A stretch of DNA of 64,000 nt. Origin: Streptomyces flaveolus. GTDB taxonomy: Bacteria > Actinomycetota > Actinomycetes > Streptomycetales > Streptomycetaceae. The notes beneath the pieces were generated by a model. The model ran no database searches. It was not told where the DNA came from and was given only the letters and a program-made list of their open reading frames with translations. Below are positions 8,293 through 16,455 of the stretch, in pieces. A program made the translations under genes and the position numbers. Location of the stretch: the NCBI RefSeq assembly GCF_014648815.1, contig NZ_BMRV01000011.1, positions 186,001 to 250,000 of the forward strand, written 5' to 3'. How positions within the stretch are numbered: the stretch's first letter is position 1; every line of letters begins with the position of its first letter.

Positions 8293-9333
8293 ATGCGCCG
8301 CACCTCCCGTGTCCTGTCCGTCGCCGTACTGGCCAGTGCCGCCCTGGGCGTCTTCGCCGGGTCCGGCTCGGCGGACCCGGGCGGCACCCCACGGCCCGCC
8401 GGCGCAGGCGGACCCTCCGCCGAGGTCAGCCCGGCCGACGTCGGCCCGGGAGGCACCGTCACCGTCTCGGTCACCTGCGACCGGGCCGGTCAGGCCGCGC
8501 CCGACGCCCTCGACGCGGCCTCCCCGGCCTTCGACGGGGGCACCGTCGCGCTCCTGAAGGTGGCCGGCGCCGACGACAGGACCACCGGGGCCGCCTACCG
8601 CGGTACCGCGCGCATAGCCTCCGCCGGGAACCTCGAGGGCGACCCGGACGCGACGGGGCCGGCCTCGCCGTGGACCGTCGACGGCACCTGCCCGACGGCA
8701 TCCGGCGGCGAGGGCCGGCCGTGGAGCGCGGCGGTGACGGTGTCCTCCCCGGCGAGCGGGACCGCCGAACCTGGACGCTCCTGGGGGAGTGCCTCCCCCG
8801 AGCCCTCCTGCCGCCCGTCCGCCGCTCCGCGCGACGAGCCGGTCGTGCCTCGCGACGAACCCGTGGTCCCGCCGGAGGAGCCCGTCGTCCCCGGCGGTGA
8901 ACCGACGGCACGCGACGAGACCGTGCCGTACGCCGAGCCCGCCGTCCCGGGCGACGAGGTGGTGCCGGACGAGGAGGTCCCGGGCGACACGTCCCTTCCC
9001 GACGAGGAGCCCGTTCCGTACGACGAGACCGCCCCGTACGACCAGCCCGCCCTCTCCGGCCAGGCCGCTCCCACCGGCCACACCGCCGGGCCCGGCGGCT
9101 CCGGCACGCACGGCGTGCCCTGCACGACCAAGCCGCCGTGCCCCGAGCCCACCGCGTGGGGCGCGTCCTGCGGCGGCGGGAAGGCGGAGCACGGGGTGCA
9201 GGCCGGTACGGGAGGGTCCTTCACCGACTCGGTGCCCGCGCTGGCCGCCGGCGGTGTCCTGATCGCGGGCGCGTTCGGCGGGGCCGCGTACCGGCTGCGG
9301 CTGCGGCTGCGCGGGGAGAGCCGGGACCACTGA
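8293..9333 (+). CDS. Exported surface protein with acidic Pro-rich stalk and C-terminal membrane anchor
   Basis: 346 residues starting at ATG 8293 behind GAAGGAG. A signal peptide (MRRTSRVLSVAVLASAALGV, cleavage near SGSADP) is followed by a domain of about 110 residues (EVSPADVGPGGTVTVSVTCD) resembling an Ig-like fold. Then comes a stalk of 120 residues of imperfect repeats rich in Pro, Glu, Asp and Val (DEPVVPRDEPVVPPEEPVVP). It ends with a hydrophobic helix (VPALAAGGVLIAGAFGGAAY) and a basic tail. The layout is that of a protein held in the membrane with its head displayed through the cell wall. An in-frame palindromic insertion lies at 8783-8799. No enzymatic motif is seen. Confidence 0.7.
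   Translation: MRRTSRVLSVAVLASAALGVFAGSGSADPGGTPRPAGAGGPSAEVSPADVGPGGTVTVSVTCDRAGQAAPDALDAASPAFDGGTVALLKVAGADDRTTGAAYRGTARIASAGNLEGDPDATGPASPWTVDGTCPTASGGEGRPWSAAVTVSSPASGTAEPGRSWGSASPEPSCRPSAAPRDEPVVPRDEPVVPPEEPVVPGGEPTARDETVPYAEPAVPGDEVVPDEEVPGDTSLPDEEPVPYDETAPYDQPALSGQAAPTGHTAGPGGSGTHGVPCTTKPPCPEPTAWGASCGGGKAEHGVQAGTGGSFTDSVPALAAGGVLIAGAFGGAAYRLRLRLRGESRDH
8783..8799. repeat. Short palindrome (GGGGGAG-TGC-CTCCCCC) inside a CDS
   Basis: Seven-base arms with a 3-base loop. The sequence resembles small dispersed palindromes that I recall from many Streptomyces genomes. It falls at the start of the stalk of the surface protein and is translated as RSWGSASPE. Confidence 0.5.
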
Positions 9334-9489
9334 CCCGTGCCCGTCCGTCCGGTCGGGGTGGTGATCGACGCGACGCGGACCGGAGCCATGGCCGGGCGGC
9401 CCGGTGGGTACTTGGTGCACGACCGGAGCACGAGCGAGGAAGAGGACCAGGGCCCGGCGGCCACAGGACTCGGCACGACGGAGGCACCC

Positions 9490-11142
9490 ATGCGGCGGAC
9501 GGACCCCGAAGACACCACCCCCGAACGCCACGCGCCACCCGGAGACGGGGCTCCCGCCGACCACGCCCCCGGAGGCCGCGCGCCCGGTGGACCGCACCCG
9601 GGACCGCAGGACCCCGGACGTGCTGCGCTCGGGGCAGATGACCCCATAGGCCGCTCGTCCGGAAGTCACGCGCCCCGAGGGCAGCAGCCCGGAGGCCCCG
9701 CGCTCGGGGCCAACGGTCTCGGAGGCGACGCCCCCGGACGCCCCGCGCTCGGGGACAACGGTCCCGCAGGCCGTGCGGCCGGGGGGCAGCACTCCGGAGG
9801 TCCCACGCCCGGGGGCGGCGATCCCGGAGGCGATGACCTCGTGGGCCGCGCGCCCGCAGACCCCGCGCTCGGAGGGCAGCACCCCGGAGGCCACGCCGCC
9901 GACGGTCACGGTGCCGACGGTCACGGGGCCGTTCGTCGTGGGCCGCACCTTCCCGGGGACGGGCTGCCCGTGCTGCCCGAGCTGTCCGCCGTCCTCGCCG
10001 CCGCCGCGGGCCGCGGGCACGAGGAGCCTGCCGGTGGCGCCCCGGCGCTGCTGGACGCCGCCTGCGGCTACTGGAACCGGCGCGGCCTGCCCACCGACCC
10101 GGACCACGTGGCCGCCGCCCCCGGCGCCAACGCCCTGCTGCTCGCGCTGACCGCCGCGCTCGGCGGCGACATCCTGGTGCCGCGCCCCTGCGCCGCCTGG
10201 TGGGCGCCGTACGCGCGACTGCTGGGCAGACCCGTCTTCCACGTCCCCACGCCCGCCGAGTCCGGCGGCGTCCCCGATCCGTACGCCCTCCTGGAGACCG
10301 TGCGCCGCATCCGCGCCGAGGGCGGCGATCCGCGGCTGCTCGTGCTGTCCGTCGCCGACGACCCCACCGGCACCGTCGCGCCGCCCGAGCTGCTGCACGA
10401 GACCGTCGAGGCCGCCGCCGAAGAGGGACTGCACCTGGTCAGCGACGAGACCTGGCGCGACACCCTGCACGACCCGCACGCCACCGTGCTGCTCAGCCCC
10501 GCCGAGATGCTGCCCGACCACGTCACCGTCGTCACCGACCTGGCCGGCGCCCTGCTGCCGCCCGGCTGGCCGGCCGCGGTCGCCCGCTTCCCCGCCTCCG
10601 CCGCCGGGAACGGCCTGCACGCCCGCGTGCTGGACGTGCTCACCGCACTCGGCGCCCGCGTCGCCGCCCCCCTCGCCGCCGCGGCCGGGTACGCGCTCGC
10701 CGAACCGGAGCCGGTCACCGCCCGCCGGTCGGCCGCCGTACGCCTGCACGCGCGCGTGGCCGCCGCCGTGCACGCCGCGGTCGTCGCCGCGGGCGCCACC
10801 GCCCGGCCCCCGCAGGCCGGGCGCCACCTGTACGCCGACCTCGGCCCGCTGCGCGACGCGCTCGGCGCCCACGGTGTCGGCGACGCCCAGGAACTGGAGG
10901 ACTTCCTCACCACCCGGCTCGGCATGCCCGCCCCCGGCGGCCACCGCTTCGGCGACGACCTCCTCGCGCTGCGCGTCCGGTTGTCCACCGGCCCGTTGCT
11001 GGGAGACACCGACGAGCGGCGCGCGGAATGCCTCGCCTCTCCCGACCCGTTGGAACTGCCGCACGTGCACGCCGCGTTGACCGGTCTGAAGTCGGTCTTC
11101 GGCGATCTCCGCGACGCTCAGCGATGGGAGTCTCCTCGATGA
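9490..11142 (+). CDS. Aminotransferase-fold protein lacking PLP-binding residues, with long Gly/Pro-rich N-terminus
   Basis: 550 residues from ATG 9490 (GGAGG 5 bases upstream). About 155 residues of low-complexity Gly/Pro/Ala sequence precede a class I/II aminotransferase fold: LDAACGYWNRRGLPTDPDHV, then GGDILVPRPCAAWW. The active-site positions are altered. NPTG reads DPTG, the SDExY segment reads SDETW, the expected Schiff-base lysine position (SxSK before LPGW) reads DLAGALLPPGW, and the phosphate-binding Arg after GW is Pro. These are by-eye alignments to the family. The product is probably a non-catalytic relative used for binding or regulation. Its stop overlaps the start of the following hydrolase gene (ATGA), so the two are translationally coupled. 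Confidence 0.7.
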   Translation: MRRTDPEDTTPERHAPPGDGAPADHAPGGRAPGGPHPGPQDPGRAALGADDPIGRSSGSHAPRGQQPGGPALGANGLGGDAPGRPALGDNGPAGRAAGGQHSGGPTPGGGDPGGDDLVGRAPADPALGGQHPGGHAADGHGADGHGAVRRGPHLPGDGLPVLPELSAVLAAAAGRGHEEPAGGAPALLDAACGYWNRRGLPTDPDHVAAAPGANALLLALTAALGGDILVPRPCAAWWAPYARLLGRPVFHVPTPAESGGVPDPYALLETVRRIRAEGGDPRLLVLSVADDPTGTVAPPELLHETVEAAAEEGLHLVSDETWRDTLHDPHATVLLSPAEMLPDHVTVVTDLAGALLPPGWPAAVARFPASAAGNGLHARVLDVLTALGARVAAPLAAAAGYALAEPEPVTARRSAAVRLHARVAAAVHAAVVAAGATARPPQAGRHLYADLGPLRDALGAHGVGDAQELEDFLTTRLGMPAPGGHRFGDDLLALRVRLSTGPLLGDTDERRAECLASPDPLELPHVHAALTGLKSVFGDLRDAQRWESPR

Positions 11143-12203
11143 CGCAGCAGCCCCGGTCGACCACGAGCACCACCGCGCCCGTCCAGGACCAGGACACCGA
11201 CGCCCCACCGGTCACGGCCTCCCCCTTCCCGCCGCTCGCGGAGCCCCGCCCGCTCGCCGAACGCCGGGTGTGGCCGCGGACCTTCCACGACCGGCTGACC
11301 GCACCGCTGCCCGGTCTGAAGGCCTTCGCCAGATTCGCCCGCGAGGGCGCGGTCAGACCCGGCCCCGAGGGCCTCGCCGACATCCCCAGGCTGCCGTACG
11401 CCCCCGGACCGCTGCCCCGCGTGGACGCCCGCACCGTCGCCGTCACCTGGGCGGGACACGCCAGCTGGGTGCTGAGCATCGGCGGGCTCACGGTGCTCAC
11501 CGACCCGGTCTGGTCCCGCCGCATCCTCGGCACCCCGGCGCGCATCACCCCCGTCGGCGTCGCCTGGAGCGACCTGCCGCGGGTCGACGCGGTCGTCATC
11601 AGCCACAACCACTACGACCACCTGGACGCCCCGACGCTGCGCAGGCTCCCGCGCGACACCCCGGTGTTCGTCCCGGCCGGGCTCGGCCGCTGGTTCCAGC
11701 GGCGCCGGTTCACCCGGGTCACCGAGCTGGACTGGTGGGAGGGGGCCCGACTGGGCACCGTCCGCTTCGACTTCGTACCGGCCCACCACTGGTCCAAGCG
11801 CAGCCTCACCGACACCTGCCGCACCCTGTGGGGCGGCTGGGTCCTCACCGACGCCGGCGGCCGGCGCGTGTACTTCGCCGGCGACACCGGTTACGGCCAC
11901 TGGTTCTCCCGCATCGGCCGCCGCTACCCCGGCATCGACCTCGCGCTGCTCCCCATCGGCGCCTACGACCCGCGCTGGTGGCTCAGCGACGTGCACTGCG
12001 ACCCGGAGGAGGCGGTCCGGGCCGCCCAGGACCTCGGCGCCCGGCGGATGGCGCCGATGCACTGGGGCACCTTCGTGCTGTCGGCGGAGCCGGTCATGGA
12101 ACCGCTGACCCGTGTACGCGCCGCCTGGCAGCGCGCGGGCCTGCCCCGGGAGGACCTGTGGGACCTGCCGGTCGGCGGCTCCCGCCTGCTGGGCGACGAG
12201 TGA
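11139..12203 (+). CDS. Metallo-beta-lactamase-fold hydrolase, NAPE-PLD/UlaG-like
   Basis: 354 residues; ATG 11139 overlaps the stop of the preceding gene by four bases. The metal site is intact: SHNHYDHLD (HxHxDH), VPAHHWSKRS, FAGDTGY and the final histidine in APMHWGTF. VTWAGHASWVLSIGGLTVLTDPVW is the start of the beta-lactamase core (written here as recognised, family typical). The long N-terminal region and the RFAREG segment resemble N-acylphosphatidylethanolamine phospholipase D-like proteins. A phospholipid or lipid-like substrate is plausible but inferred. Coupling with a pseudo-aminotransferase is unusual. Confidence 0.85.
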   Translation: MTQQPRSTTSTTAPVQDQDTDAPPVTASPFPPLAEPRPLAERRVWPRTFHDRLTAPLPGLKAFARFAREGAVRPGPEGLADIPRLPYAPGPLPRVDARTVAVTWAGHASWVLSIGGLTVLTDPVWSRRILGTPARITPVGVAWSDLPRVDAVVISHNHYDHLDAPTLRRLPRDTPVFVPAGLGRWFQRRRFTRVTELDWWEGARLGTVRFDFVPAHHWSKRSLTDTCRTLWGGWVLTDAGGRRVYFAGDTGYGHWFSRIGRRYPGIDLALLPIGAYDPRWWLSDVHCDPEEAVRAAQDLGARRMAPMHWGTFVLSAEPVMEPLTRVRAAWQRAGLPREDLWDLPVGGSRLLGDE

Positions 12204-12231
12204 ACGGCCTCGCGCTGCTCCCCCTCGGCGC

Positions 12232-12858
12232 CTACGCCTTCGCCGGCCCCCGCAGCCGGCGCCAGGCGCTCGGCGCCGCGCTCACCAGTACCGTGAGCGC
12301 GATCGCCGCGGCCACGCCCTCCCACGGCTTGCTGAACAGCGAGCCGCTCAGGATGCCGATCAGCTGGTACGTCACCGCCCAGGCCAGGCAGGCCGGCAGG
12401 TTGCCCCGGGCGAAGCGGCGCGAGGGCCACTCGGCCAGCAGGCAGGCCAGCATCACCGGTATCCGGCCGGCCGGCACCAGCCGGGACAGCACGAGCACCG
12501 CGACATCGTGCTCGGCGAGCTTCTCCTGCGCCTGCTCCAGCCGGTCCTCGGGCGCCCGGGACCGGATGACCTCCAGCCAGCGCGAGCCGTTCTTCGAGCC
12601 GACCCCGCGCCGCCCCAGCCAGTACAGCGCCATGTCCCCGCAGAACGCGGCCAGCGACGCCGTCACGAACACCATCAGCAGCGAGAACGGCAGTGTCTGG
12701 TGCATCGCCACCACGGCCGCCGAACTCACCAGTACGCCCGTCGGCACCACCGGCACCAGCGCCCCGATCAGCACCAGCAGGAACAACGACGGATAGCCCA
12801 GCGCCTGTTGCGTCGGCTCGGTCGGGATGCTCGTCACGGCGGTGCCCAGCCAGGTCAC
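12232..12858 (-). CDS. DedA-family (VTT/SNARE-associated) membrane protein
   Basis: 208 residues, about five membrane segments, with the DedA hallmarks: the re-entrant region LIGALVPVVPTGVLVSSAAV, the FCGDMALYWLGRRG segment, and VLSRLVPAGRIPVMLACLLA containing the conserved arginines. DedA proteins are linked to phospholipid (undecaprenyl phosphate, phosphatidylethanolamine) flipping and membrane potential. It starts at GTG 12858, four bases before the stop of the upstream hydrolase gene (GTGA overlap), so the two are coupled. Confidence 0.9.
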   Translation of the reverse strand: MTWLGTAVTSIPTEPTQQALGYPSLFLLVLIGALVPVVPTGVLVSSAAVVAMHQTLPFSLLMVFVTASLAAFCGDMALYWLGRRGVGSKNGSRWLEVIRSRAPEDRLEQAQEKLAEHDVAVLVLSRLVPAGRIPVMLACLLAEWPSRRFARGNLPACLAWAVTYQLIGILSGSLFSKPWEGVAAAIALTVLVSAAPSAWRRLRGPAKA

Positions 12859-13628
12859 CTCGCGACCTCCACCCGCACGCTCTCGCCGTGCCCCAGCCGG
12901 TGCACCGCGACGTCCGGCGCGCGCAGCGCCGACAGGCGCACGAACTCGTCGCCCGGCGTGTGGAACTCGTGGGGGCGCACGGCGTCCATCCCGATCGGCC
13001 AGTACGTCCCGTAGTGCACCGGCACCGCCGTGGCCGGCGCCAGCCGGGCCAGCGCCTCGGCGGCTCGTCCCGCGTCCAGGTGGTCGGGCCCCAGGTACGG
13101 TCCCCAGCCGCCGACCGGCAGCAGCGCCGCGTCGACCGGCCCGACCTCCTTCTCCATCCCGTCGAAAAGGCCGGTGTCCCCGGCGAAGTACGTACGGCCC
13201 TCACCCTCCACGACGTAGCCGAGCGCGGGGGAGCGGTGCGGGCCGAGCGGCAGCCGCCGCCCGTCGTGGCGCGCGGGCACCGCCCGTATCAGCAGGTCGC
13301 CGACCACCGTCTCGTCGCCGGGCGCGACCTCGGTCAGCTTCAGGTGCCCGAGCCGGCGCAGTCCCGGCACCGCCCGTCGTGCGCCCCGGGGTACGAGCAG
13401 GCGCGTGCCCGGCGCGAGCCGCGCGAGCGACGGCACGTGCAGATGGTCGGCGTGCAGGTGGGACACCAGCGTCACGTCCGCGCGCCAGGCGTCCGACGGT
13501 GGCACCGGGCCCCGCCTGCGGCGCAGATGGGCGAGTCTGCGGGCGAACAGCGGGTCGGTGAGCACACGTATGTCCGAGTCCTCGACCGTGCAGGTGGCGT
13601 GACCCCACCACGTGAGCTCCACCGGCAC
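12855..13628 (-). CDS. Metallo-beta-lactamase-fold hydrolase (UlaG-like)
   Basis: 257 residues from GTG 13628, chosen because GAAGGAGG lies 7 bases before it and because the product then begins directly at the fold (VPVELTWWGHATCTVEDSDI). Metal ligands: SHLHADHLH (HxHxDH), PARHDGR, FAGDTGL and PVHYGTYWP. It is related to, but shorter than, the hydrolase at 11139. It is followed by a coupled DedA gene. Likely cytosolic; the substrate is unknown, with a phosphodiester or lipid-derived molecule suggested only by neighbours. Confidence 0.85.
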   Translation of the reverse strand: MPVELTWWGHATCTVEDSDIRVLTDPLFARRLAHLRRRRGPVPPSDAWRADVTLVSHLHADHLHVPSLARLAPGTRLLVPRGARRAVPGLRRLGHLKLTEVAPGDETVVGDLLIRAVPARHDGRRLPLGPHRSPALGYVVEGEGRTYFAGDTGLFDGMEKEVGPVDAALLPVGGWGPYLGPDHLDAGRAAEALARLAPATAVPVHYGTYWPIGMDAVRPHEFHTPGDEFVRLSALRAPDVAVHRLGHGESVRVEVAR

Positions 13629-13711
13629 CTCTTTGCCTCCTTCGCGCGACTCCCCGAAGCCTACGTCCAGGAGTAGGGTCGGCGGCGAAAACGGGAGGTG
13701 AGGGGGACACC

Positions 13712-14113
13712 ATGAGGCCGCTACGCGTGACGGCGATCGCGAGTCTGACGCCGCTGGAGCAACTGGACGACGATCCGTTCCTCGTCGACTCCCGCAGCCA
13801 GCACGCCATGTGCGCACGCTGGGCCGCCGAGCAGGGCTACGTCGTCACCCGGGAACTGCTGGTCCGCGGACTGCGGCCCGACCACGACGCCCTGTGGGAC
13901 GGCGTGTGCCCCGGGCAGGACCTGTTCGTGGCGCCCAGCCACCGGGTGCTGGAGAGCGCCCTGTCGTCCGTGGCCGAGTTCACCGCGGAGTGCGCGCGGC
14001 GCGGGGTGCGGGTGGAGACGGTCGGACACGAGGAGCCGTCGTACGACGCCCGGATGAAGGCGTGTGTGCACCGCAGACTGTCGATGCCGACGGCGGGATA
14101 CGACGGCCGCTGA
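13712..14113 (+). CDS. Small protein resembling a degenerate serine-recombinase N-domain
   Basis: 133 residues, ATG 13712 behind GGGAGGTGAGGGGG. The order of elements recalls the resolvase catalytic domain: a Gln-led helix (QHAMCARWAAEQGYVVTREL), an RPDHDALWDGV block, DLFVAPSHRVLES in the place of the DRLxR strand, and a last helix with ECARRGVRVETV. The expected catalytic arginines are not at the YxRxS and DRLxR positions (IAS and SHRVLE are read). No DNA-binding domain follows. The gene is thus either a non-catalytic relative or an unrelated protein with a similar pattern. It is divergent from the 13628 hydrolase. Confidence 0.55.
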   Translation: MRPLRVTAIASLTPLEQLDDDPFLVDSRSQHAMCARWAAEQGYVVTRELLVRGLRPDHDALWDGVCPGQDLFVAPSHRVLESALSSVAEFTAECARRGVRVETVGHEEPSYDARMKACVHRRLSMPTAGYDGR

Positions 14114-14238
14114 CCGCTGGTCCACCGGGATACCGGGCGTGTCCCGGGTGAACGGGGCCAGGGGGGACAAACAGGCGTTCCGGAGCGTTGTGGCAGGGTG
14201 GGGAGGGCCCGCGCGGACGACGGGCCGGGACGTGAGGT

Positions 14239-16371
14239 GTGCGGAGCGTGGGTGGAGGGCGTTGGCGGCGGGGCGCCAGTCAGATCGGGCGGAGCATCGC
14301 GGTGTGGGCCGTCTCCACGGTCACCATGCTGGTGCTCGCCGGGATCCTCCCGGACTTCCGGCTCCAGTCCCCGGACGGTGACAGCGCGACCGACATCGCC
14401 GTCACCGCCGCGGTCGGCGCCGGCGCGTTCGGCCTGCTGTCGGCCCTGGTGTGGCCGCTGCTGGTCCGGCTGCTGCTGCTGGTGCCGGCGCTCGTCCTCG
14501 GGCTGCTGGTCTTCTTCCTCAACGGCGGGCTGCTGCTCCTCGCACTGGACGTGAACCCGACCGCGCGCGGCGGCGTCGCCCCGGAGACCGCCGTGGTGGT
14601 GGCCGCCGTGATGTCCGCCGTGGCCTCGGCCACCGGCGGCGCCCTGGCCGTCCGCGACGACGACGCCTACCGGCGCAGGCTCTACCGGCTCGCCGACCGC
14701 CGCCGCAGGTCCGGCCCGCCCTGCCCGACCGGCCCCGGCACCGTCTTCCTGCAACTGGACGGCGTCGGCCACGACGTGCTGATGGACGCGGTCGACGAGG
14801 GCCTGATGCCCACCGTCGCCCGCTGGCTCGGCCGCGACGGCTCCTCCGCGACCCACCGGCTCGCCCCGTGGCGCACCGACTGGTCCAGCCAGACGGGCGC
14901 AAGCCAGCTCGGCATCCTGCACGGCAGCAACCACGACGTCCCGGCGTTCCGCTGGTACGAGAAGGACAGCGGCGAAGTGGTCGTCTGCAACCGCCCCACC
15001 AGCGCCGCCGACCTCCAGCGACGGGCCATCGAGCACACCGGCGACGGCGGACTGCTCACCTTCGACGGCGCCAGCCGCGGCAACCTGTTCAGCGGCGGCG
15101 CCGACGAACAGGCCCTCGTGCTGTCGATAGCCACCCGCCGCCGCAGCCGGGAGAACCGGTCCCGGTCCGGTTACTTCGCCTACTTCTCCGACCCCGCCAA
15201 CGCGGTCCGCACCGCCATGTCCTTCGTCGCCGAGGTGGGCCGCGAGATCGGCCAGTCGACCCGGGCCCGCGTCCGCAAGGTCCGCCCGCGCGTCTCCCGC
15301 GGCGGCCTCTACCCGTTCGTCCGCGCCTTCGCGACCGTCGTCGAGCGGGACGTCGTCGTCGCCGCCGTGATGGGCGACATGCTCGCCGGACGCACCGCCG
15401 TCTACGCCGACCTCGTCGCCTACGACGAGGTCGCGCACCACTCCGGGCCGCGCAGCCGGGACGCCGCGAAGGTCCTCCAGCGGCTCGACCGGTCCCTCGC
15501 GCTGATCGAGAAGGTCGCCGAACACGCGCCCCGCCGGTACCGGATCGTCGTCCTGTCCGACCACGGCCAGAGCCCCGGCGAGACCTTCCGCTCCCGCTAC
15601 GGCCTCACCCTCGCCGACCTGGTGCGGGCCGGCTGCGGACTGCCCGTGCCACGCCGGGCGCGGCGCACCCGCAGCGGCGCCGAGGCGCGCACCGCCGTAC
15701 GGGCCGCCCTGCACCGGCCGGTCGAGGAGGGCGAGGAACAGCGCCGGCCCGCCGACCGCCACTCGGAGCCGGTCGTGCTGGCCTCCGGCAACCTCGGCCT
15801 CGTCTCCTTCCCGGACGTGCCGCACCGGATGACCCGCGAGGAGATCGACGCCCGCCACCCCGCGCTGCTGCCCACCCTCGCCAACCACCCCGGCGTCGGT
15901 TTCCTGCTCGTGCGCAGCGAGGAGCACGGCGGTGTGGTCCTCGGCGCCCGCGGCGCGGAGATCCCCCTGGACCGGCTCGACGAGGACCCCGGCCCGCTCG
16001 CGCCGTTCGGCCCCGGCGCCGCGGACGCCGTGCGCCGCACGCACTCCTTCCCGCACACCGCCGACATCATGGTCAACTCCTTCCACGACCCGGCCGACGG
16101 CGAGGTCCTCGCCTTCGAGGAGCAGATCGGCTCCCACGGCGGACTCGGCGGCGCCCAGTCGCGGGCCTTCCTGCTGTCGCCCGCCGTCCTGTCCGCGCCG
16201 GACGGCGAGGGGGCGGACATCGTCGGCGCCGAGCACGTCCACCGGATCCTGCGCCGCTGGCTGCGCGAGTCCAACGGCCCGCAGGTGCCCCTGGACGATT
16301 CCCGGTCACAGGGCCTCGACGGCGCACCTTTTGCGGTCCCGGACGGACTCGCACAGGACAAAACCGCCTGA
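14239..16371 (+). CDS. Membrane-anchored alkaline-phosphatase-superfamily phosphodiesterase with holin-like N-terminus
   Basis: 710 residues. Residues about 15-145 hold four membrane helices resembling the mycobacterial four-span phage-holin-like domain (VWAVSTVTMLVLAGI, then LLLLVPALVLGLLVFFLNGG). The rest is an alkaline-phosphatase/nucleotide-pyrophosphatase fold: VFLQLDGVGHDVL for the first metal site, DWSSQTGASQLGILHGSNHD around the nucleophile, VLSDHGQSPGETF and HSFPHTADIMVNS for the remaining ligands. The soluble domain presumably faces the outside. Substrates may be envelope phosphodiesters. The start is GTG 14239; ribosome binding is weak and GTG 14248 is possible. Confidence 0.78.
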   Translation: MRSVGGGRWRRGASQIGRSIAVWAVSTVTMLVLAGILPDFRLQSPDGDSATDIAVTAAVGAGAFGLLSALVWPLLVRLLLLVPALVLGLLVFFLNGGLLLLALDVNPTARGGVAPETAVVVAAVMSAVASATGGALAVRDDDAYRRRLYRLADRRRRSGPPCPTGPGTVFLQLDGVGHDVLMDAVDEGLMPTVARWLGRDGSSATHRLAPWRTDWSSQTGASQLGILHGSNHDVPAFRWYEKDSGEVVVCNRPTSAADLQRRAIEHTGDGGLLTFDGASRGNLFSGGADEQALVLSIATRRRSRENRSRSGYFAYFSDPANAVRTAMSFVAEVGREIGQSTRARVRKVRPRVSRGGLYPFVRAFATVVERDVVVAAVMGDMLAGRTAVYADLVAYDEVAHHSGPRSRDAAKVLQRLDRSLALIEKVAEHAPRRYRIVVLSDHGQSPGETFRSRYGLTLADLVRAGCGLPVPRRARRTRSGAEARTAVRAALHRPVEEGEEQRRPADRHSEPVVLASGNLGLVSFPDVPHRMTREEIDARHPALLPTLANHPGVGFLLVRSEEHGGVVLGARGAEIPLDRLDEDPGPLAPFGPGAADAVRRTHSFPHTADIMVNSFHDPADGEVLAFEEQIGSHGGLGGAQSRAFLLSPAVLSAPDGEGADIVGAEHVHRILRRWLRESNGPQVPLDDSRSQGLDGAPFAVPDGLAQDKTA

Positions 16372-16455
16372 TTTGGAGCCCTGCGCGGCCGTGCCGGACC
16401 ATGGACGCCGTCCCGGCGATCCCGGGCACCAGTTCCAAGGAAGGCGTACCACCCC

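Noticed and set aside
8164..11208. A 1014-codon antisense frame across the surface-protein and aminotransferase genes
   Set aside because: Low-complexity shadow of sense coding with no ribosome site or recognisable motif.
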